NCBI RefSeq assembly: GCF_902459465.1
Contig: NC_047065.1
Span: 1,484,309 to 1,548,308 of the forward strand
Source of the DNA: Asterias rubens
Taxonomy: Eukaryota > Echinodermata > Asteroidea > Forcipulatida > Asteriidae
Length of the DNA: 64,000 nucleotides
Reading direction: 5' to 3'
The notes under the pieces were generated by a model. It ran no database searches, was not told the DNA's origin, and worked only from the letters and a program-made list of their open reading frames with translations. Below are positions 35,368 through 56,459 of this stretch, in pieces (position 1 is the first letter of the stretch; each line of letters starts with the position of its first letter). Made by a program: the position numbers and the translations under genes.

Positions 35368-38300
35368 CTAATTAATTGCCAATCCTTCACTCTGTGTTTC
35401 GTGGCTGTGCTGTGTTTGTAAGTCACTCAACTTTTTCTTGAGAACTGACAGACCCGTGAGAACGATCGTCTCTGGTTTGAGGGCGCCACACGACTCAACG
35501 TTGACCCAGAACTTCCTTGGGTTACTTGTGGGGTCAAAATGGGCCTCAGCTACAAAGAGAAAAAAATAACACTATTTTCTAAAAAAATGTACTATGAATA
35601 TTTCTGAAATGGACCCCAAAGTATACTGGTTCCCTATTAAAAGAAAAACAAAAAGCAAACTGCACATATGATGATAAATAAACATTTTGTAAATATTTTG
35701 TATTAAAATAATCGGTCGATAAAACTTTATATGGCCCAAATTATTTAAACTGAAGGAAAGCTTGATGAGCTCTTAAAAGTCTGAAGGAAAAAAACAGTCA
35801 AAAACCAGGAAATGTGGGAAAAACATTTGAGAGGTGCCTGAGGGTCATGTCACACGAGAGGCAATCTAAAGGCAACCTCCAAAAAGAAAAGCCATTCACA
35901 TTTTGACGAATAACTCCTGTGCTACCAAAGTGTTCCTTTTGCATGTACTGCAGTCGGTCGCCTCCAAGTTGCACGTAAAAGTTGCCTCGTGTGACAAGGC
36001 CCTTAAGGATGTATCTGGTAACATCCTTTTTGGTCTTAAGGCCTTGTCACACAAGGCAACCTTTGCAGGCAACTTGGGGGCAACCAACTGCAGTGCATGC
36101 TACAGGACCACTTTGTACGCACACAAATAATTTGTTGAACATTGTCTTGTGATTCCCAAGAAAAAAAGGGTAAAGATTGAAATGTGAATGTCTTTTGTTC
36201 TTAAAACTGATTGTCTTACATGGCCCTTACTATGCAATTCCAAATCTAGCATCGGCAAGCAGAATCCAATGGTGGATTTTGATGGATACATGGTTAGTCG
36301 GAACTTACGTGTGTCTTCATCCAGCTCTGTGAATTCACTCTTCGGCCATTCCTCTGGTTTAGGGAACACTGTGTTTCTGAAAGCATTGTCTGGATCATAT
36401 TCAAACGCAACAGCAGCTGTGGGGATCCATTTGGCATGCTCTTTACCGAAGCCTTTTCTCGCAAAGGCGTGGAATTTCAACTCCTGCCCTTTGCGGAGCT
36501 TGACAATTAGGATATCTACACAGGAAAATAACAAATGCGCCCAATGAAGAAGCATTATATTGTTTTAAACAAAACATTTTCAAAGTTGATTATTAAGGGG
36601 TGAGAGTCTCACCCATTGGTGACAAAACAGTCCGAAACTAGGATTTAAATTTTTAGGAGGCATTTCTACCTTTTGGTTACCCTGGAGTTTACATTTCACA
36701 GAGCTTTTAGGAACAGTGTCCTGAGCACTAGAGAAGAAGATCAAAAAGCAGATTTCTTTACTTTTCGAAAAATTAATCACTAATTTTCTTCACAAGGCTG
36801 ATTTAAAAAGTCTGAATTCAGTTAAAAGTCTAGTCTGAATTCAGTTAAAAGTCTCTCTCTGTTAGTGCAAAAATTTCCCTTAAAAGCAAAAACAAAATGC
36901 TTTGCAATTGAATACTTACCGTCTGTTTCACCATACTCGCTTGATTCATCCTCTCTGTGTCTTGAGGTCACCTGAGGTCAAATGTCACAGGTCAATTTTG
37001 TGGTTATCAAAAACTGGGTAAAAACATCCCAATACTCACAGTGAGACTGAGTTCACAACTAACGTTTTCCGAACCACTAACCGGCATTGTACTGGCATTG
37101 TAAATAAGCCCAAAAAATAAAGACATTATCAAAAAAGAGTACATCTGTAGCTATACTATAAGTAAGATTTGAAACTTTGCATGGTGGAAAAAACCATATG
37201 GAAAGTTTTGCGGTAACACCATTTAATGACTATAGATAGACTATGCCAACCTGTAATACTATGATATGCAGGCTGTTGGCCTCGTCGCCTTTGAAAGCTT
37301 TCTCCAAAAGACGATTAGAGCATACTGATTAAAACGTCGAGTTGAAACCATCGGTTCTTTTCAGAACCACCCCAACTCATTTAGAGATAGTCATTACATG
37401 GTGTTACATCAAACCTTTCCATATAGCTATACTATAGCTGAAAACTAGGTTCGGCAACTTACCGGTACTACTTTGGGGTTGTTTGAGATGAGATCTCTGG
37501 ATGTAACATGCCGTGTCTGATCGTCCGTGCATTTGACATCGAGGATGAATTCTACAGAGCAGTCTGCGCAAAATTCCTCACAATTACAATCCTTCAAGAG
37601 AGATGTGGGAGAAGATGAGGTACATGTAGATTATTGAAGAAGGCAAGATGGAAAATGAATCTTATTTTATGCAAAGTAGTTTAAACACTACTACTCTTGG
37701 AAACATTTTCCAGCGAGTGGACCAACCGTTTTAGACCATTCAACTGGACAGGTTGTGTATGGTGGCACAACTGTGCATAGAACTGTGGTTCGTACGTGTC
37801 ATGTGTAGTGACATAATATTGCAGGCTGGCATAGTTTATCTATCATTGAAAACCACAGTGGATGATATTGAATGGTGAGACGGTAGGAGGGTTGACTATG
37901 TGTTATGTGGATCCATACATTCACCAATGATTTCATATTGCTGAATGGACTGGCATAGAGCATCTATCATTCAGAACCACAGTGGATGATATTGAATGGT
38001 CTGACGGTAGGAGGGTTGACTATTATATATTATATTGTGTGGATCGATATATTCACCAATGATGTTATATTGCTGACTCATGTAGTGTATCATTCAGTTC
38101 AGAACCACAAGGGATGATATTGAATGGTTAGACAGTAGGAGGGTTGACTGTGTAGTCGATGCACTCACCACATGATATCACACAGCAGGCTGGCATCGAT
38201 AAATCAAAACCACAGGGATTATATTAAATGGTCAGATAGTAGGATGGTTAGTAGCCTTGCTTTAAACCAAGCAGATTATTTTTCAACAAACATGAGTTGA

Positions 38301-40181
38301 CAGGGAGAGGAGAAAAGAGGAGAAAAGAAGCATTCTTGACTCCTGTGAATTATACTGGTTGATGGAATTATGTGATGTTCTTCCTTTTTGTGGAACTTTT
38401 TGGTGATGTTTGTTTTTAGTTTCTTTTGGTTTCTTCCTTTGGGGTATTTCCGTTTACAGCTTACCCTATTATAGTTCATCCCATCAACAACATCATCACT
38501 TGTTAAGGGAATCAAACCTGAAAATAAAACACAACAAAGAGTATAGAAATTACATCTTAAATTGCAGCTGATAGAGTATGGATAAGACATTCTCGTAACA
38601 ATTGTTTGCTCTTTTCTCAGCAAATAGACACTGTTCAGCTGAAACTTCAACGGATGACCTTTATTGTATCTTTCTTGCTAGTTTGCCTAATCAGCATTAT
38701 GCTGACAAAAACCAAACTATGACTCTCCATTTAACTCGTGGCATATTGAACTATAACCACAATAATTGTCCCTTGTTGGTCAAGTTGGGTTGTTATAACA
38801 GTAACAAGCTCGGTCATCTTCCACCCTTCTTTCCACCACTCCTGGGCCCACCCCTGTCCCTCGTTGCACAGGCTTGCATTTGCAACCTTAGTTGCGATAA
38901 CGCAAACCTCCTCCCGACGACAAAATATTTTCTCAAGGGTGTTTTGAGTGTTATGAAAGGATTCATTCGACATTGAGCATCAAGCTCATGTTCTTAGAAT
39001 TTGCATCATGATTTTCGAAAGTATTAAAAAAGAGGCAAATCTAGAAACTAGCTGTCGAAATTGTATGTGTTGGACCAAATTCCTATTTTGCAACAAAACC
39101 TGCTCGTAACCCTTCAGCTTTGCTGTTGGGAGTAGGGTTACGTTATTGCAAACTATTGCAACCTATGCCAGTACCAAACTATGGATTTTACCCACTCACC
39201 CACTCGTTGTGAAATGAACTCATCGTGGAGCACTGAGCTATTTGCCTCAATCTGGATCCAATCAATGGCGATTGTTGGTGTTTCTGCGATGAATACTCGA
39301 CGAAGACTGTTTGCAACACTGTAACATAAAACAAAACAAAACACAAAGAACACCTTAGTAATTGATTGATAACCAAATCAACCACAAAACAAAAATAAAA
39401 TGAAATGGACAACATTTCCAATCTGTTCATAACTTGTTTCATTCATGATTTAAAAACAAAATTAGCAGTTTAGTTCAATGTTATGTTTCCAATAGTAATA
39501 GTAGAATTTCAATGAGGGCTTTCGTCAGAATGACATCAATGATGCACCAGATGTCTTAATTTAAATAACACAATCAGATTCTTCACTTTGAACAGTCGTT
39601 CCAATTCCAGTCTCTGCGCTCGAACGAAGCCTCATGTACATTTCATACGTGAAGGTCGGCTTATCAGAATGCCATGAACTTGCATTGCAGACGACAGAGG
39701 CTTACTTTTACAAATGAAGAACATACAATAAAAAAAAAAAAACTTTCTCCCCGTTTTAACTTTTAGTTAGGCCTACTTGAGCTGAGGGAGCTTTGTAACA
39801 GGAACAATTTGGGAAAAGTTTCCGTATGGCGCCACCACTTTTTCATTCGAAATAAAATAATATAGTATCTATTGACCTGATTGATATATCCCTTTTTGTA
39901 AAAATGAGTGAAAAAGTGGTGGCGCCATACGGAAAGTTATCCACAATTTGAGTTGTTTTCTTTTTTAACTGCTTTATAATAAAGTTTTTGACCAATTAAA
40001 ATAATGGTCAAAATAATAGACTACAGATATAGCGCCCTCATGTGGCGGAGTTGTCACAAAAAAGTTTTGACACCGCATGAACTGTTGTTTTTTACCTCAA
40101 ATCAGTGTCCTCAATGACAAATTTGACGTTGTCTTCTTTTAGTTCCGTAATACTAATTGTTGGTTGATTGGCGTACGGCAT
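35368..40181 (-). CDS. POLR2C: RNA polymerase II subunit RPB3 (POLR2C), 7 exons
   Basis: RPB3 forms the alpha-like assembly platform of RNA polymerase II with RPB11 in the nucleus. Minus-strand exons in transcription order: 40181-40096 (ATG), 39318-39200, 38517-38465, about 37591-37464, 36971-36920, 36515-36309, 35549-35368 (TAG). Phases agree and the product is 275 residues, equal to the human protein. The exon 4 boundary may be off by one base in my count, since the reading frame needs 129 nt. Visible: amino-terminal MPYANQPTI, the motif [12 protein letters not shown], a four-Cys zinc site [10 protein letters not shown] in exon 4, and [10 protein letters not shown] followed by FEYDPDNAF in exon 6. 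The carboxyl end [11 protein letters not shown] is the dimerisation-type helix. Introns carry repeats, including a 125-bp tandem array (37798-38255). The gene is head-to-head with RPRD1. Confidence 0.95.
35841..36004 (+). mobile_element. GTCACACGAGGCAA-type MITE, POLR2C intron 6
   Basis: Left end AGGGTCATGTCACACGAGAG and right end CTCGTGTGACAAGGCCCTT are inverted repeats. Internal segments CTGCAGT.GGT.GCCTCCA match the copy at 57581. Confidence 0.7.
36036..36122 (+). mobile_element. partial copy of the same MITE
   Basis: CTTAAGGCCTTGTCACACAA, then aaggcaacctttgcaggcaa and about 50 further bases. It is truncated and lies 31 bp from the complete copy. Confidence 0.6.
37798..38255 (-). repeat. 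~125-bp tandem repeat, about 4 units, POLR2C intron 3
   Basis: The core ACCACAGTGGATGATATTGA followed by ATGGT.AGACGGTAGGAGGG recurs at about 37850, 37973, 38103 and 38207 (spacing about 105-128 bp), each with GGCTGGCAT and CATTCACCAATGAT nearby. Confidence 0.8.
39805..39950 (+). mobile_element. fold-back element, POLR2C intron 1
   Basis: Arms 39819-39845 and 39909-39935 are perfect 27-bp inverted repeats containing CCGTATGGCGCCACCACT, separated by 63 bp. Weaker pairing extends outwards to about 39805 and 39950. Confidence 0.75.
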
Positions 40182-40612
40182 TGTAGAAATTCTTCATCTA
40201 CGTAAAGTGTTACTTTAGGCACAAAAACTTCACGTCGTATGCCGAACACATACAAACAACACACATGTTTATAGCAAAATCAGAAAATAACAACAAACAG
40301 ACTGGTACCCAAACATTACTCATTCACATACAGTGGTATGAAGCCTGGAATTAACACCATCCTCGTTGGTAATTTGTTAAGATTACACAACAAAACAATA
40401 ATTTACATATAACATAATTCTAAAATACAATTATTAAATACCGTGTTATGAATTTAATTTATTATTAATAAAATATTGTTTACTCAAACTTTAAATTGAC
40501 TGTTACAAAAAATACATTTAAATCAAACAATCTGAAAGAGACTAACACTTTCTTTTGGTCTCATGAAAAGTAAATTTTTAGTAATGAATTTTTAGCTAGA
40601 GAATCATTCAAA
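40182..40612. promoter_or_regulatory. putative bidirectional promoter, POLR2C / RPRD1
   Basis: Only 431 bp separate the divergent start codons, so both promoters and 5' UTRs must fit here unless there are unseen upstream exons. The sequence is AT-rich, with no obvious CpG island and no clearly placed TATA box. Shared control is an inference from spacing. Confidence 0.6.
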
Positions 40613-43600
40613 ATGAGCTCTTTTTCAGACAGTGCGTTGATTGAAAAGCTTTCTGGTCTAACCAACTCTCAGCAGAGTATCCAGACAATGTCACTATGGC
40701 TGATTCACCACAGGAAACACGCCAAGAAGATTGTTAAAATTTGGTTTGGAGAACTCATGAAAGGTAATTTTGAGTATTGAATGCTAGTGAAATGAATGGA
40801 GTGTCATGGCTGGCTGTTCATTTTCCGGCAGGTGTGGATTGCGGGGGCGGGGTGGGGGGGGGGGGTAAATAATATTATTAATGGATTTTTTAGACAATGT
40901 TTTATATGCATCTCCGTCCAGTGAATTTGTTAAAAAATACTTACTTCTGTTTGATCGTGATATCGAGCTATTATTTTAATTGTGTAATATAGGCCTATTA
41001 GTATTATAGTAAAAAAGGTATTTATTGTAAATTAAAATAAAAATAAAAAATAATAGTAATAGACCTTATGCATTGACGTCATCTTTGAGGTCAAACGGTG
41101 ACAAAACAATCAAAACGCACATAGATTGGCAAATGAACAACTTCCTTTTGACCTCAATGCGGGGGCGCCGTACTGAAATGACGTCATGTGCATAAAATAA
41201 GGTCTATACTCAAAGTTGATTTTAAAATGCAGATTTTATTTAGAAACTGATAAAAATGGAGATTAGTTAATTGTTTATTATACAAATTTATAGAATTGAA
41301 TATTAGTTATTATGAATAGACAGGGTTTCGTCTCTTGTCCAATTCCAAGTTACTCGACCCAAAGACGCACTTTCAAAGTTTGAATAATATATCTGGCAAT
41401 GGCATATGTAGTTGTTGTGATAATCGTAACTTACCCTCTTCCCAACGGCGCGTAGGGATGGGGGTTACAATTTTTGCAACTATGGCATTTTGTAGCCGTT
41501 ACACCAGTAATGTCAATGTTAAAAAACCAATGTTGGGACTTTGGACTGGTTTCTGTCTAATTTATCGTGTGTTATTTCTGATGCTGTTTGGCTGTTAATT
41601 TTCTTATTTTTTCATTAACTTGCATTTTCGTTTTTTGTAAAGCCAAGACACGTCACAAACTTGTGTTCATCTATCTTGCAAATGATGTGGTGCAAAATGG
41701 CAAGAAGAAGGGGGGAGAGTTCACTAAGGAATTCAGCACAGCCATCCACAACGCATTTATCCATGTTATGGAGTAAGTCTGTAATCAACATTTGCCAAAA
41801 AGAATATTTTAAAAAATTAACCCTCATGGACAACCCTCCTACTGTCTTACCCTTTAATATCATCCATTGGTGTTAAATTTTAGATTTAAGCATGCTCTTC
41901 AACAATATAATTTATGCTGTGAATCATCATCTTGTGTGAGGGAATGCATCTATGTACACAGTACAAAGTTAATTTTGCATTTTTGTATGATAACGCAAAT
42001 GTCAATTTTGTATTTGTTGCTGGATCTACATCTACACAGTACACAGTCAACCCTCCGACTGTCGGATCATTTCCATCAGCTACTGGTTTTTAATGATAGA
42101 TAATCTATGCCAGCATACAAAGTGATATTAAAATGCATATCTACACAGTACACAGTCAACCCTTCTACTGTCAGACCACTCAATACCACCCACTGTGGTT
42201 TTAAATAATGGATACTATGCCAGCCTAGATATGATATCAATTGGTGAATGCATACATAGTTAGTTTTCTTGCAAGGTTATGGCACAACATAAACTTCAAG
42301 ACCTTGAACTCTGCCCAGGGGCACAGCAATTTTCCTCTGGTAAGGGGCACTCTATGAGAAAATTTTTATGGAACTTTGCAAAGGGCACCACAGGAAAACC
42401 ACAGGGCACCACAGGAAAACCACAGGGCACCACAGGAAAACCACAGGGCACCACAGCAATTCATGCAGGTGCTGTGGGTTATTTCGATGCCTGCACAACT
42501 GTTTCAAATGGTTGGTCGACAACTTGCTCAAAAATTGTACAAAGAGGTGGAGGGTTAAAAACAGTGATAATTATTTTTTTTTTAAACTATTTTTCATTTG
42601 AATTTCCCCTCTTTAATAGAACCGCAGAAGATGAGAAAACGAAAAAGGCACTAGCAAGAGTGCTAAGTGTATGGGCAGAGAGATGTGTGTTCCATTCCCA
42701 CTTGCTGCTTAAAATGACATCAACTCTCTCAGGTAGGTTTAAATCGTCGAACAAAATCATCATTTCCATCGGGATGTCTTCACCCATGGTAGGATAAAGC
42801 CCTCCTTCAGCAATCTCCATTCTCTTTTCTGTCACTTATCATTCTACTCCATGCCAGGTCCCCATTGCTTAGAGCTGCTTAGCAGAAATGTTCTGCTTAG
42901 CAGAAATGAACAGTGTACCAATGATTTAACATTGTGTACTCTAAATAAATACATACTTTCTTAAATTACCCAACTGAAAATTCAACTTTTGACCCCTTCT
43001 CCATAAATACCCCAATGCATCAAATCCAACTGTAGGATAAGCACATCATATATCAGACATATATTTTCCTTTCTTTATGGCCAAATGCTGATCTGCTTTA
43101 TATGGCCTCATGAGTTTGACTGTTCAGCATTCAGCATTTGCTGATTGTGTAAAGCCACAATCATTGGGTACACATCTTTGTTCCTGTCCATTTTATGAAC
43201 AAAAGTTTGAAGACCACTGATTTAGCAGTTATTTCATTGATTTTGAAGTGCTTGATTTTGTCAAATAGGGTTACTGAACATTTTTCTGTTGTTCATTTGG
43301 TCTCTTGTTCATTTGGGCTTAACACGCTTGCATGCAGATAGGTTGACTTTTCGGTAGAGATTGTTAACTCTGATGGGCTGGTGTAATTTCTTGCAGGTGG
43401 AGAACCAGTAGTGAAGAAATCGCGACATCGCGAGCCTCAACATAGAGATGGGCGTCGAGGTGAATCACGCCACCATCGCTCTCAGCGTAAACCTTCACCA
43501 GCCACCGCCCCGCCTCAGTCAGACTCGGAGAGCCTCAATGAAGAAGCCCCTAAGAAGGAGCAACAATTTGAAGGCTCATTCGGGGAGAAGTTTGAGGCGT

Positions 43601-45320
43601 TGCACGAGTTACTTGATGGAGAGGGAGATGAGGAGGAAGAAGAACATGTAGACCCAGAAGAAGTCCCAGATGTAAGTCTTGGGCCGTCTCATTTTAATAT
43701 TGGAAGGAGAAGATAACTCGAAATAACCCACAGCACCCACAGCAATTGCTGTGGTGCCCTGTGCTTTTGCTGTAGTGCCCTTCGCAAAGTTCCAATGCAA
43801 ATTTAAGTTTTCCTCATTGAAGTGCCCTTGTGCCCTTTGTTAAGTTCCAATGGAAATTAAAATGTTCCTTGTGGAAGTGCCCCTTACACCATGGTCAGAG
43901 GAAAAATGCTGTGCTCCTTCAGGAACAAAATTCAAGGCCTGCCAATAATTTGGATAAAGATCACCGATTTAGGGAAGTGACGCCTGCTCTAAAGCTAACA
44001 CAAAGCAGAAGAACAGAATATCCTACAAGAATGAGAAATGTCAGACTTTCATCAGAATTCAGATATTTTTGTTAGGTATAATGAGATCCTGCTCTTTGAC
44101 CTGCTTCTCTAGCAATGAGTTTACCTTTCCAAGAAGCTCATTGAACTCAATAAATCTAGGGGTACCAAAAGGTGGAAATCCATCGGACTAACATTCATCC
44201 TAAAGTTTGTTCAAACCCTTTTTTTCAGTAATAACTTTCACCCCTGATCTGCCCTGAAATGTACCTGTGGCCCAGGTATTACCATCACACGCACACTGTC
44301 ATATCAGACAGAAAAGTGATTGCAACAGTTTTGGGGTAAAACAAACTGTATATACAGTTTGTACAGTTTGTTTTACCCCAAAACTGTTGCAATCGTTTTT
44401 TTGTTTTGCACAAGTAACTAAAGTGTTCCTCGTTTTCTTGAAGGCTGATGAGATAGTACAAGCTCTTCAGGATATGGATAACTCAGCTTCAAGTGATGCC
44501 GTTGTGAGGGAACAGATCGCAAAATTGCCTCCCGAAGTTCAGGATACCAGCCTGCTGGAAAAGATTGAAGGTTTGTCTTATTGGCCGAGGGGTTTTATTA
44601 AAAAATGTTAAAGACACTGGACACTATTGGTAATTGTCAAAGACCAGTCTTCTCACTTGGTGTATCTCAACATATGAATGTAAATTGCCTTGTGTCACAT
44701 GATGGAATTTCTTTTTAAATAAATTTTTGTAAATTTAATAATTGCTATTCAGACACAGAAGGTGCGGACCGACTGTCAGCGTTGGTGAACGATGCCTGCT
44801 CTCTCCTCGATGACTACAACGTTAGATTATCCCTAGAGTTGGAAGACAGACAACACGTCATGAAGATGCTGAAAAACTACAGAATATCACAGCAACAGAA
44901 ACTCAAAGCATCAGAAGAGAAACTTAAGGTCAGAAACACTCAATTTCTTTCAATTACATTTTGCACCCTAGCAACAAACACTCTCCTGCCAGAAGAATTT
45001 TGTGTTCAAAAGTTTGACCAGCTGCCATTTATGACTATTAAATTATTGTATCAAAATACAACATTGTATGAAGCATGGATTGCATTTTTTTATCAATTTG
45101 CATAATCAGTTCAATTTTTCAATTGATTGTTTTGTTAACACTTAGCCTTCTTCCTTGTCAAACCCTCTTCCAGGACTTTGAAGCCAAGCTGACCAAAGTG
45201 ACCATGGTGCGCAAGGACCTTGAATCTCATATACAGAATCTACCAGACCTGACGCTACTGCCAGACGTCACTGGGGGGTTAGCACCCCTGCCCTCTGCTG
45301 GTGACCTCTTCTCCATTTGA
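40613..45320 (+). CDS. RPRD1B: RPRD1A/B (regulation of nuclear pre-mRNA domain protein 1), 7 exons
   Basis: RPRD1 proteins bind the phosphorylated carboxyl-terminal domain of RNA polymerase II through a CID domain and recruit phosphatase activity. Exons: 40613-40763, 41643-41772, 42620-42732, 43397-43671, 44444-44570, 44753-44928, 45174-45320 (TGA). Phases fit and the product is 372 residues. Exons 1-3 encode the CID (MSSFSDSALIEKL, WLIHHRKHAKK, FIYLANDVVQN). Exon 4 is a low-complexity linker rich in H, R, S then E. Exons 5-7 encode the RPRD carboxyl domain with a coiled coil and the hallmark ending LLPDVTGGLAPLPSAGDLFS. The protein is longer than human RPRD1A/B (a little over 300 residues), mainly in exon 4. 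I cannot separate A from B by eye; invertebrates often have a single copy. The donor of exon 6 (gtcaga) is weak. Confidence 0.93.
41059..41207 (+). mobile_element. ATAGACCTT-type MITE, RPRD1 intron 1
   Basis: Ends ATAGACCTTATGCAttgacg and cgtcatGTGCATaaaataag-GGTCTAT. It is 149 bp and carries TGACGTCA near both ends. The interior aligns with the copy at 47959. Confidence 0.75.
41822..42260 (+). repeat. same ~125-bp repeat family, RPRD1 intron 2
   Basis: CAACCCTCCTACTGTC / CAACCCTTCTACTGTCAGAC followed by ATATCATCCA or ATACCACCCACTGTGG and CTATGCCAGC. About three units in the opposite orientation to the POLR2C array. Confidence 0.7.
42294..42495 (-). repeat. dispersed repeat R1, inverted, four 21-bp units, RPRD1 intron 2
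   Basis: Reverse orientation. GGGCACCACAGGAAAACCAC units start at 42383, 42404, 42425 and 42446, exactly 21 bp apart. It ends with ggttatttcgatgcctgc. Confidence 0.8.
43715..43943 (+). repeat. dispersed repeat R1 copy, RPRD1 intron 4
   Basis: Starts tcgaaataacccacagcacc 44 bp after the exon 4 donor and ends aattcaaggcctgcc. It includes a partial internal duplication of the GTTCCAATG...AAGTGCCC segment. Confidence 0.75.
44612..44700 (+). mobile_element. left-end fragment of TTAA element family (RPRD1 intron 5)
   Basis: TTAA (44608-44611), then AGACACTGGACACTATTGG and the next 60 bp of the family. The right part is missing. Confidence 0.65.
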
Positions 45321-45828
45321 AGCCAGTCAGAGGTCAAAGTCTGACCTGAACTTAACAAACTGAGCTGAACTTAAATCTGCGTCAACTTGATATCTGGTCA
45401 AACGGTTTGCTATAAACTCAGATAATCTGTGTTGAAGATGAACCTATTACCTCCAGATTTCATTTCAAGTGGTGTTGCTAACTGAAGTACCTGTAAGGAA
45501 TTGAGAGTACAGCTGGACCAGTGCTTTACACACTAAACGAGTTATCACACCCAAATCGGAAGCTGAACCTTGGACCATTCTTTTCATGGTCAAGCACCAA
45601 TTGCTAACTACCCTTGTGCTCAGACAGTCCCTGTGATCCAGGAATTCTCATAAGAATGGCAGTTTATCTTCCACACTCAACCCCTAAAAAATATCAAGAC
45701 ACTTTATCGGTTTGATTTGTTACTTTTGAAACTGTTATTTCCACTGATTAAATCATTGGTGTGAAGAAATTTTTGTTAAACATAAATGGATTTTTTCCAT
45801 GTTTGCCCAAAGAGAATAGAACTTACAT

Positions 45829-46026
45829 GGGCCCAATTTCATAGAGCTGCTTATACATAAAAAGCTGCTGAGCACAACAAAATTATGCTTACCAGAATAA
45901 GGTTACCAGCTAAAATATCATCTTCTTGTAAGAAATGTAGCTGGTATCCTGCAAAGTTGTGCTTAGCACAAACATGTTAAGCAATATTTTCTGCTTAAAG
46001 CAACTCTATAATATAAAATAGAGCCC
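45829..46026 (+). mobile_element. GGGCCCAATTTCATAG-type MITE, RPRD1 3' UTR
   Basis: Left end GGGCCCAATTTCATAGAGCT and right end ctgcttaaagcaactctata...GAGCCC are inverted repeats of about 35 bp, imperfect on the right. Confidence 0.7.
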
Positions 46027-46439
46027 AGCTTGTAACCCTTAACGCAAGGCTAAAAGGGCCATACATCGCTTGGGGCATTTTATCATCTGTTTCCACTGCC
46101 CCATTTTATTTCCTTGGTTAACCCTCCTACTCTTTGTACTATTTTCCAGCGAGTACCAACCAGTTATAACCAATCAGCTGTCTATAGGCGTTGCATTTTG
46201 TAGCAGTTTATCACACAGAACTACACACATTTGTTATTATGTACAGTCAACTCTTGTTATATAACGAGGCTTTAGAGACTGGCCAAATTACCTTTTTATA
46301 ACAGAATTGTTATAAGAGGACAGCCAAACAAAGAAACGCAAAGCAGAAATGAGATTCAGGACTTCAAAATGTACTATTTATAAGCAGAACCTCTCTTAAC
46401 GGTGCTCTTTACATTGAGAACCGACTGCATATGACTTCA

Positions 46440-46570
46440 AGTCAAAAAATATTGTATTGCAGGCTGGCATAAATTATCTATCATTACATAATAATAACTG
46501 GATTTATATAGCGCCAAATTACCAAAGGTGAACGATGGATATTCAAACAGTAGGAGGGTTACAGATGTAT
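46440..46570 (-). repeat. diverged unit of the ~125-bp repeat, RPRD1 3' UTR
   Basis: TATTGCAGGCTGGCATAAAT, then TTATCTATCATTACA and AACAGTAGGAGGGTTACAGA match POLR2C array units. A short SINE-like tail (TGGATTTATATAGCGCCAAA) is inserted. Confidence 0.55.
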
Positions 46571-46672
46571 TGTTGAAGTTTTACTTCATCTTTTGTAAAG
46601 TTTATTCAAACTTGACAAAGCCAAATATTATAGCAAGCTTTTGTACAAGTTTGATGAGGATGTGCAGGTGTA

Positions 46673-46692
46673 AATAAATAATAACAAATAAA
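46673..46692 (+). promoter_or_regulatory. candidate poly(A) signals of RPRD1
   Basis: Two AATAAA hexamers (46673-46678 and 46687-46692) followed by tgctttgtgtttttgtgctt, a GT-rich downstream element. The implied 3' UTR is about 1.35 kb and contains an inverted-repeat element (45829-46026) and a piece of the 125-bp repeat family. Confidence 0.55.
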
Positions 46693-46993
46693 TGCTTTGT
46701 GTTTTTGTGCTTTGCTGGGAAACTTAACTTAGTTTCACTTGGGTGTTCTTTTTTCTTCTTGTCATTTGATTCACATTTTTCATGATATGGTCAAATAACT
46801 GGATACATTGTCTTGTGGTGAGGGCTGATTTAAAATGTTATTTTTCCGGTTTGCTTCTGCAAATTTATAAGAATTTACAATTGTATCTCGTTAATGTTGA
46901 GTTACTCCATCATTAAGAAGATGCTCTCCACCCCCAAATTGTGGCACCCCCACCTATTGTGTCTTTGTGTGGAATTCTGTAGAGTATTTTAGT

Positions 46994-47012
46994 GGGGGGG
47001 GGGGGGGGGGGG
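46994..47012 (+). repeat. G19 homopolymer
   Basis: Nineteen consecutive G residues followed by CGGGGG, with another G-run at about 47056-47063. It sits between the RPRD1 poly(A) site and the GPI start codon, a possible G-quadruplex or replication-slippage site. Confidence 0.9.
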
Positions 47013-47529
47013 CGGGGGTACTTCTGTATGTTAGGAAAATATAACTTTTTTTTGGGGGGGGGGTATCTCTTCTGCCCTCGTATGGTAAACCCCTAGAGCT
47101 TTTTTTGGTGAAAAAATGGCTTCTAGTTGCAATTTGTCGCAACTCTCTCAGAGTCAATCCACAGCTCTGTAGACTGCCTCCAACCTCCATCCAGTGTGTT
47201 TTAAACAAAAGCAAGTCCCATCCAATGGCCTAAATGTTATTTACACACCACTGAGGCACAACCATCGCCATTATTTCAATACAAGTTCAAGCCTTACTTT
47301 TTTTTGTTAAATAGTACATAAATACACTACGTGCAGATTTAAAGGTCAGTGAAATAGTCAACGACTATTGCATGATTTGAAATAAATACACGTCAAACAG
47401 TTTCTGACTGGCCGGGCCAGGTACCGGCAAATCACACACACCTCCACCAGTACCATCCATCGCGAACTTCCGTGATCGACAAGTCTCTAAAAAACACCTT
47501 CCAGAATTTCACCAGGCTCCAAGTAGAAA

Positions 47530-56459
<8,930 letters not shown>

